Source of the DNA: Sellimonas sp963559135
GTDB taxonomy: Bacteria; Bacillota; Clostridia; Lachnospirales; Lachnospiraceae
NCBI GenBank assembly: GCA_963559135.1
Contig: CAUWJP010000036.1
Span: forward strand, 1 to 24,312
Length of the DNA: 24,312 nt
Reading direction: 5' to 3'
The notes beneath the pieces are model-generated. The model saw only the letters and a list, made by a program, of their open reading frames with translations. It was not told the DNA's origin and did not search any database. Both the position numbers and the translations under genes were made by a program. Below are positions 19,628-24,312 of the stretch, one piece after another (position 1 is the stretch's first letter; the number at the start of each line of letters is the position of its first letter).

Positions 19628-22600
19628 CTATTCGGACTCATATCCTAACTTCTTCGCATATGCCTCAATCGCTTTTTCAAAACATTCAATCGGAGGATGA
19701 ACTGTACCAGCTCCTATCTGACCGTATCCTGCAATTTTGTGAGCAATACCTGTGTTGATTACAGGTGTAATTCCCTTTTCTACTACAAGTCTAGCATCGA
19801 TACCGAGGCAGATCCCCTGGAAATTCCATGTCGGAACAGTAAAGTTCGGGTTACGGTCAATTACAATTTCCATCATTTCATTGCTTGTACGAAGCGCATC
19901 TTCATATCCACCTGCTCCTACAAATCTTGTTACAGCAGGCGCTGCGATCATTGCCATACCACCTACACCAAATGTCTCAGTGATAGCACTGTCTCCCATA
20001 TCCGGGCATGCATCTTCTCCGTCATATCCTGTAAAGTACAGTCCCTGAGGTGTATTAACCGGTCCTGTAAACCACTCATCTCCCATACCTGCAATTCGAA
20101 TACCGAATTCATATCCGTTTCTGCACATTGCTGTAACAATTGTTCCATCTGTTCCAGTACGTGCATCATCCATAACAGCCTTTCCTGTTGCCATCATAAT
20201 ATTCAGGAAGAACTGGTCTGTGTCAGCTAGGAACTTGATAACATCATAGCGATCTTTTTCATCCATATCCATTGCAGTGATAATCGGTGCAACTTCCTTG
20301 AGGAAAGCGAGAGATGCTGCAATATTTCTCTGATGGAATTCATCTCCCATTGCCACTGCTTTTGCAATCAGCGGGTTGATAGCAAGTCCGTTTTCCATAG
20401 AACGAAGTGCTTTTCCAAGTGTTGGACCAAGTACATCTCTCATCCAACGGAGGCGATTTACAACTTCTTCAGAGTATGCTCCGAAACGAAGTACTTTACC
20501 GATTCCTTCATTCATTGTACAGTATGCACGGTTTCCGCCCGTAGCATTTTCTACAACAAATACAGCCATATTCGGAGATGTGATACCCCCCATCGGTCCT
20601 ACTGCGTTTACATGATGGCAAGGAATGAATTTGATCTCTCCGTTTTCCAACATCTTTCTGGCATCAGCCTCATTGTCTGCCCACTCTTCAAACAGAACAG
20701 CTCCGACACAGGAACCCTGCATTGGATCAGGCATATTCTCGTATGCAACCGGAGGTCCTGCATGAAGAATTACTTTTCCTTCATTTAATTCCGGAATTAC
20801 TTCTTTTGCACGGACGTTATCTTTCAGAATCGGCTGGCTTGCTACTACTTTCGCAATAACTTCCTGATTCTTCTCGTCAATTCCTTCATAATTTCTCAGG
20901 AAATTCAGGATCTTGATCAGCTTGACATTTCCTCCTGCCGGCGGCATCCAGTCATACTGTACGACTTCACATCCGAACTGCTCTACTACTTCTGCAAAGC
21001 TCTTAAGACCAATATTGATAATCTTCGGCTTTTCGGAAAGAAGTGCACGCAGCTTGTCAGACGGCTCTGCCTTCTCAACATCCACAACCTGTTTCGAACG
21101 AACTTCTTTTACAGGCTCAACAAAATCTCTTCCAATCGCACGGATTGCAGTACGGCATGCAAGTTTATTATTTTCGCATACGATGACTCCTGCCTCTTTT
21201 AATTTGTTGACAGCTTCATCATATCCCTGATAATCACTTCTTGTTCCACATACAGTAGCAATAAAGAATACCTTTCTTCCTGCAGCTTCTGCCTTTGCTT
21301 TCAGCTCTTTGATCGTCGGAAGTAATGCCCCTGCCATATCTTCATGGGAGCCGTATCCGAGCATGATATCAAGAAGAACTGCCCCTGTGGACTCGTCATC
21401 CACCGCCTCCTGCATACATTCAATTCTCTTTGCAGGGTCAATCATCGGGTGTGGTTTTCCCTGTGTATATGCATCATCACCGAGATCCACAACAATGTTA
21501 CCATCCAGCTGAAGCATGTATCCTTCAATATCTTCCGGTGGAACCTTTACATCCATGGCATCTTTGATCAGCATTGCTGCTTCGTTTGCCAGTGTTCCGC
21601 CTGAATAGTATGCTTTAATTGTTTTCTTATCTTCTGCTTTGTAGAATGTGCTCTCATCTACATCCGCAACTGCCTCCGGAATTTCTTTTCCTCTTACAAG
21701 ACCTACTGCGAGACGCGCTGCTTCATCCAATGTATATGCATGATAGAAGTTTTCTTCATGATATTCCGGTTTTTCACCAACAAACAATGTGACGATCGGT
21801 TTGCTGAAATTGCTCAGTCTTGCGGAAATTTTGTCTCTTACTTCTTTTGCCGGCGGTTTGGATACGATGATCAGCACTTTCACTGCGTCATCATCTTCCA
21901 TAGCATCGATCATGTCCATCATTGTAATACCGCCTACGGCAGCATTCAGGTCTCTTCCACCGATACCGATGGCGTTTGTCACACCTTCGCCTAAACGGTC
22001 GATAATCGTTGTAAGCTCCTGAATTCCTGTTCCGGAAGCACCGATAATACCTATGGAGCCCGGAGCCACTTTATTTGTAAATGCGATCGGTACACTCTGG
22101 ATAATACCTGTTCCACAGTCCGGTCCCATCACCGCCAGGCCTTTTTCATGAGCTTTCTTTTTCAGTTTTACTTCATCTTCCAACGTTACGTTATCGCTGA
22201 ACATAAATACATTCAGTCCTTCATCAAGAGCACGGTCCGCTTCAAGAGCAGCATATGCTCCAGGGATGGAGATAACCGCAAGATTTGCATCCGGAAGCTT
22301 CTGAAGCGCTTTGTCCCAGGATTTCACACTTTCGGCGCCTTTCTTTTCTCCACTGTTTGCAGCCTGCTGGCGGAAGAATTCCTCTGTCTCTTCCATAATT
22401 GTGTCCAGCATTCCTTCATCATCGATGTCTGCAACGACAACCATGTCGTTTGCTGTCGCTTCCATCAATTCTTCTGTATCCAGTCCACTCTGTTTAAAAA
22501 TGTCCTTATTGGCAGGAGTTGCCATCATGATGGAAACCTTTTTCACGCCTTCCAGTGCTGAAATCTTGTTTGTAAGAAGCATCAGCACGACAGAATCATG

Positions 22601-22633
22601 ATAACTGCCTTTTTTTACAACTGTTTTTAACAT
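19628..22633 (-). CDS. allFG: FdrA-YlbE fusion: AllF and AllG parts of oxamate carbamoyltransferase in one chain
   Basis: A single 1001-residue protein joining two genes that are separate in E. coli. Residues 1 to about 507 are FdrA (AllF), a succinyl-CoA-synthetase-like protein with VMGPDCGTGII (168-178), the phosphate-type loop IGIIGASGTGIQELTT (194-209) and HPMIDPAKR (395-403). After a linker (about 508-530, KEVRSKQVVDVEKAEPSDKL), residues about 531-1001 are YlbE/DUF1116 (AllG), with YDWMPPAGG, HHVNAVGPMGGITSPNM and VPTWNFQGICLGIDARLV. In E. coli, FdrA, YlbE and YlbF together act as oxamate carbamoyltransferase, turning oxalurate plus phosphate into oxamate and carbamoyl phosphate (known). 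No YlbF/AllH (DUF2877) gene is in the window. The frame is continuous, with a good ribosome site at the start (AGGAGAG), so the fusion is not a missed frameshift. Confidence 0.88.
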   Translation of the reverse strand: MLKTVVKKGSYHDSVVLMLLTNKISALEGVKKVSIMMATPANKDIFKQSGLDTEELMEATANDMVVVADIDDEGMLDTIMEETEEFFRQQAANSGEKKGAESVKSWDKALQKLPDANLAVISIPGAYAALEADRALDEGLNVFMFSDNVTLEDEVKLKKKAHEKGLAVMGPDCGTGIIQSVPIAFTNKVAPGSIGIIGASGTGIQELTTIIDRLGEGVTNAIGIGGRDLNAAVGGITMMDMIDAMEDDDAVKVLIIVSKPPAKEVRDKISARLSNFSKPIVTLFVGEKPEYHEENFYHAYTLDEAARLAVGLVRGKEIPEAVADVDESTFYKAEDKKTIKAYYSGGTLANEAAMLIKDAMDVKVPPEDIEGYMLQLDGNIVVDLGDDAYTQGKPHPMIDPAKRIECMQEAVDDESTGAVLLDIMLGYGSHEDMAGALLPTIKELKAKAEAAGRKVFFIATVCGTRSDYQGYDEAVNKLKEAGVIVCENNKLACRTAIRAIGRDFVEPVKEVRSKQVVDVEKAEPSDKLRALLSEKPKIINIGLKSFAEVVEQFGCEVVQYDWMPPAGGNVKLIKILNFLRNYEGIDEKNQEVIAKVVASQPILKDNVRAKEVIPELNEGKVILHAGPPVAYENMPDPMQGSCVGAVLFEEWADNEADARKMLENGEIKFIPCHHVNAVGPMGGITSPNMAVFVVENATGGNRAYCTMNEGIGKVLRFGAYSEEVVNRLRWMRDVLGPTLGKALRSMENGLAINPLIAKAVAMGDEFHQRNIAASLAFLKEVAPIITAMDMDEKDRYDVIKFLADTDQFFLNIMMATGKAVMDDARTGTDGTIVTAMCRNGYEFGIRIAGMGDEWFTGPVNTPQGLYFTGYDGEDACPDMGDSAITETFGVGGMAMIAAPAVTRFVGAGGYEDALRTSNEMMEIVIDRNPNFTVPTWNFQGICLGIDARLVVEKGITPVINTGIAHKIAGYGQIGAGTVHPPIECFEKAIEAYAKKLGYESE

Positions 22634-22645
22634 TCTTCTTCTCTC

Positions 22646-23698
22646 CTATTCCGCAAATCTGTTTTTATGATCATATCTGTTATAGTGAATATCATCACTC
22701 TTGAGATATTCATAAATCTCGTCTACAATCTCAATTCCGCCTGTTTCGTAGGCTTTTTTCTTTCTCAGCTGAGCACGTTCACCCGGATAATAAACTTTAT
22801 CATATCCGTCTGCTGTAGGCATCTCATTCAGCTCATCACATGTTGCAGACATATTTTTCTTGAAGATATCCAGTCCGACAAAACGGTTCGGATCCATAAC
22901 AATATGCATCTGGCCAAGCTCTCTTCCTTTGGAGCAGTCATGATACATGGAGCTGACATGTTTTCCAAACGGCACTCCTGTCAGAATACCTGAAAAAATA
23001 TCAACCATCATCATCAGACCATATCCCTTTGCTCCGGCAATCGGAAGCAACGCATTCACTTTATTCGGATCAGTCACCGGATTTCCTTTTTCATCTACTG
23101 CCCAAGTATCCGGAATAGACTCTCCTCTCGATCTCTTATCAAGGATCTTGCCCCATGCCTGAACAGTAGTCGCCATATCAAATACCACTACTCTATCATC
23201 TGCAGTCGGTGCTGCAAAGGAAATCGGGTTTGTTCCATAATACGGCTCTGTTCCTCCAGGCGGCACAGCCATCGGGTCTGACTGGCAGAAGGAAATAGCT
23301 GCAAGATCTTCTTTTGCTGCCATTTCTGTGTAGTATCCAATAGATCCACTATGTGAGATATTACTGATACCAATTACGGCTATTCCGTTCTTCTTTGCCA
23401 TCTCGATTGCTTTTTCCATAGCTTCTTTTGCTGCAGCGTATCCGCATCCATTATCTCCATCAAACATACCTGAACACGGTCCTGTCTCTTTAAATGTAAA
23501 ATTCGGATTTGCAGTAATACCACCCTTTGCAATTCTCTCGCTGTAATACTCCACTCTCACCGCTCCATGTGAATGGTATCCTCTCTCATCTGACCATGTC
23601 ATTACCTCTGCCGCGATATCTGCATGCTCCTCGTTCAGGCCTGCCTTTACTAACTTGTTTTTCATCAGACCTTTCAATTCTTCTCTTGATAGTTTCAT
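22646..23698 (-). CDS. allD: Ureidoglycolate dehydrogenase
   Basis: A 350-residue enzyme of the malate/L-lactate dehydrogenase-2 (Ldh2) family, the size of AllD. Motifs: DERGYHSHGAVR (37-48) with the catalytic His (H44), ISNISHSGSIGYY, GGTEPYYGTNPISFA for the NAD cofactor and AKGYGLMMMVDIFSGIL. It oxidises (S)-ureidoglycolate to oxalurate with NAD(P)+ (known). The neighbouring AllFG and carbamate kinase genes are the steps that use oxalurate, which makes allD more likely than a generic malate or lactate dehydrogenase. GGAGAGGATGAG precedes the ATG. It is the first gene of the operon, 12 bp before allFG, and has a promoter at 23750-23778. Confidence 0.9.
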   Translation of the reverse strand: MKLSREELKGLMKNKLVKAGLNEEHADIAAEVMTWSDERGYHSHGAVRVEYYSERIAKGGITANPNFTFKETGPCSGMFDGDNGCGYAAAKEAMEKAIEMAKKNGIAVIGISNISHSGSIGYYTEMAAKEDLAAISFCQSDPMAVPPGGTEPYYGTNPISFAAPTADDRVVVFDMATTVQAWGKILDKRSRGESIPDTWAVDEKGNPVTDPNKVNALLPIAGAKGYGLMMMVDIFSGILTGVPFGKHVSSMYHDCSKGRELGQMHIVMDPNRFVGLDIFKKNMSATCDELNEMPTADGYDKVYYPGERAQLRKKKAYETGGIEIVDEIYEYLKSDDIHYNRYDHKNRFAE

Positions 23699-23749
23699 AG
23701 ACTCATCCTCTCCTTAATCTTCGTTCCCTTCTTAAAATATCTTAGATTT

Positions 23750-23778
23750 ATTATCCCAATTTACCAGATTTTTTTCAA
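23750..23778 (-). promoter_or_regulatory. Promoter of the allD operon
   Basis: On the minus strand: TTGAAA (23778-23773), a 17-bp spacer, then GATAAT (23755-23750), about 50 bases before the allD start. It is preceded by the inverted repeat at 23787-23817. Confidence 0.6.
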
Positions 23779-23786
23779 GAAGATAT

Positions 23787-23817
23787 GTAGATAAACTGAA
23801 ATTTGATTTTTATCTAC
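23787..23817. promoter_or_regulatory. Inverted repeat GTAGATAAA-N13-TTTATCTAC, candidate activator site
   Basis: Perfect 9-bp arms with a 13-bp AT-rich spacer, ending 9 bp before the -35 box of the allD promoter. This is where an activator would bind, and the cluster regulator PucR is the obvious candidate (inference). With no U-tract it is not a terminator. Confidence 0.5.
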
Positions 23818-23908
23818 TCTTGTGCATTTTGTTTCTTTTTTGACAATTTTCCGTTTCTCTCTGTGCAAAATAGCAAAACAACTTAATCAAATATATACTG
23901 CATAAAAC

Positions 23909-23945
23909 GAGGTCGGCATTATCCATTTTGGATAATGCCGACCTC
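23909..23945 (-). terminator. Terminator after allE
   Basis: A perfect 16-bp stem (GAGGTCGGCATTATCC with its complement) around a 5-base loop; on the minus strand it is followed by GTTTTATG. It separates allE from the allD operon. The U-tract is short, so some readthrough may occur. Confidence 0.75.
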
Positions 23946-23995
23946 TGCACAAACAAATCTATTAAAACTATAGGAATTTACCTTTTATATAAGGA

Positions 23996-24312
23996 TTACA
24001 GGCGAACATCTCTGTTGCAGTCTTTGGAGTAAATATAGATCAGATCTTCTTCTTTTCCTACTCCGTAGCATGCCTGTGGACAATAGCAGTCCATAAACAC
24101 ATAGTCACCTTTCTTTAACGGAATCCAGTCATCTCCGATGCGGTACATTGCTTTTCCCTGAAGGAAGTACATACCGTGCTGCTGGATATGAGTCTCAATA
24201 TATCCGTGGGAGCCACCCAATTTGAATTTTAAGAGATGCATATTCATATCAAATCCAAAATCTCCTGCTGCCGGAAGGAAATCTTTGCTGTGGCAGTTTT
24301 CCATTCCTTCGT
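23996..24312 (-). CDS. allE: (S)-ureidoglycine aminohydrolase, C-terminal part (runs off right edge)
   Basis: The frame is open to the window edge, so only the last 105 or so residues are seen; the real start lies outside. The sequence is the C-terminal cupin of AllE/YlbA: FGFDMNMHLLKFKLGGSHGY, then IETHIQQHGMYFLQGKAMYRIGDDWIPL, with the cupin metal ligands (E in IETH, H in IQQH, Q further on in YCPQACYGVG) visible. It converts (S)-ureidoglycine to (S)-ureidoglycolate and ammonia, using Mn2+ (known), the step between AllC and AllD in this cluster. It is followed by a terminator, so it is transcribed separately from allD. Confidence 0.88.
   Translation of the reverse strand, partial: EGMENCHSKDFLPAAGDFGFDMNMHLLKFKLGGSHGYIETHIQQHGMYFLQGKAMYRIGDDWIPLKKGDYVFMDCYCPQACYGVGKEEDLIYIYSKDCNRDVRL

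Noticed and set aside
1..24312. tRNA, rRNA, CRISPR array, intact insertion sequence or prophage
   Set aside because: No cloverleaf-like or rRNA sequence, no regularly spaced repeats and no transposase were seen; the recombinase lacks phage neighbours.

Overview
The window looks like chromosome of an anaerobic, mid-GC Firmicute, most likely a gut Clostridia of the Lachnospiraceae type. This is inferred from strong AGGAGG-type ribosome sites, many intrinsic terminators, electron-transferring flavoprotein genes, KtrAB, an ECF sigma/anti-sigma pair and allantoin-catabolism proteins. Every gene I can support lies on the minus strand, so transcription runs from right to left.

Right half (about 8.8-24.3 kb): purine/allantoin catabolism. 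From the right edge come the C-terminal end of ureidoglycine aminohydrolase (allE) and a terminator. Next is a long operon: ureidoglycolate dehydrogenase (allD), a single 1001-residue FdrA-YlbE fusion (the AllF and AllG parts of oxamate carbamoyltransferase), carbamate kinase, a lactate-permease-family transporter, a 64-residue membrane protein and allantoate amidohydrolase (allC). Together these would take allantoate to ureidoglycine, ureidoglycolate, oxalurate, then oxamate plus carbamoyl phosphate, yielding ATP, ammonia and CO2. A separately transcribed PucR-type regulator follows. A second operon comes after it: a second M20 amidohydrolase/carbamoylase, a DAO-type FAD amine oxidoreductase, EtfB, EtfA and a nitroreductase. 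I infer that it releases an amine or amino acid from a carbamoyl compound and oxidises it through the flavoprotein.

Middle (3.0-8.7 kb): a two-TM membrane protein followed by ktrB and ktrA (potassium uptake), an ECF sigma factor with its anti-sigma factor, a small four-helix membrane protein with a paired-histidine heme pattern, a membrane-anchored protein of unknown function, and a BFD-like [2Fe-2S] protein. Two of these genes look damaged: the sigma factor has a frameshift at the start of its region 4, and ktrB has an in-frame amber codon at codon 9. A C-terminal scrap of a second four-helix protein also remains.

Left end (1-2.1 kb): the most striking structure. A tyrosine recombinase gene lies next to a 204-bp segment bounded by perfect 25-bp inverted repeats. 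Each repeat is itself a lox-like site. The segment carries a strong sigma-70-type promoter that points rightward, away from two leftward genes (a 144-residue unknown protein and a secreted Thr/Glu-rich protein running off the window). This is the architecture of an invertible promoter (phase switch), shown here in the orientation that should be OFF. The right repeat followed by a T-run also forms a terminator that would stop the rightward transcript. About 0.9 kb between the recombinase and the [2Fe-2S] gene holds no gene I can support.
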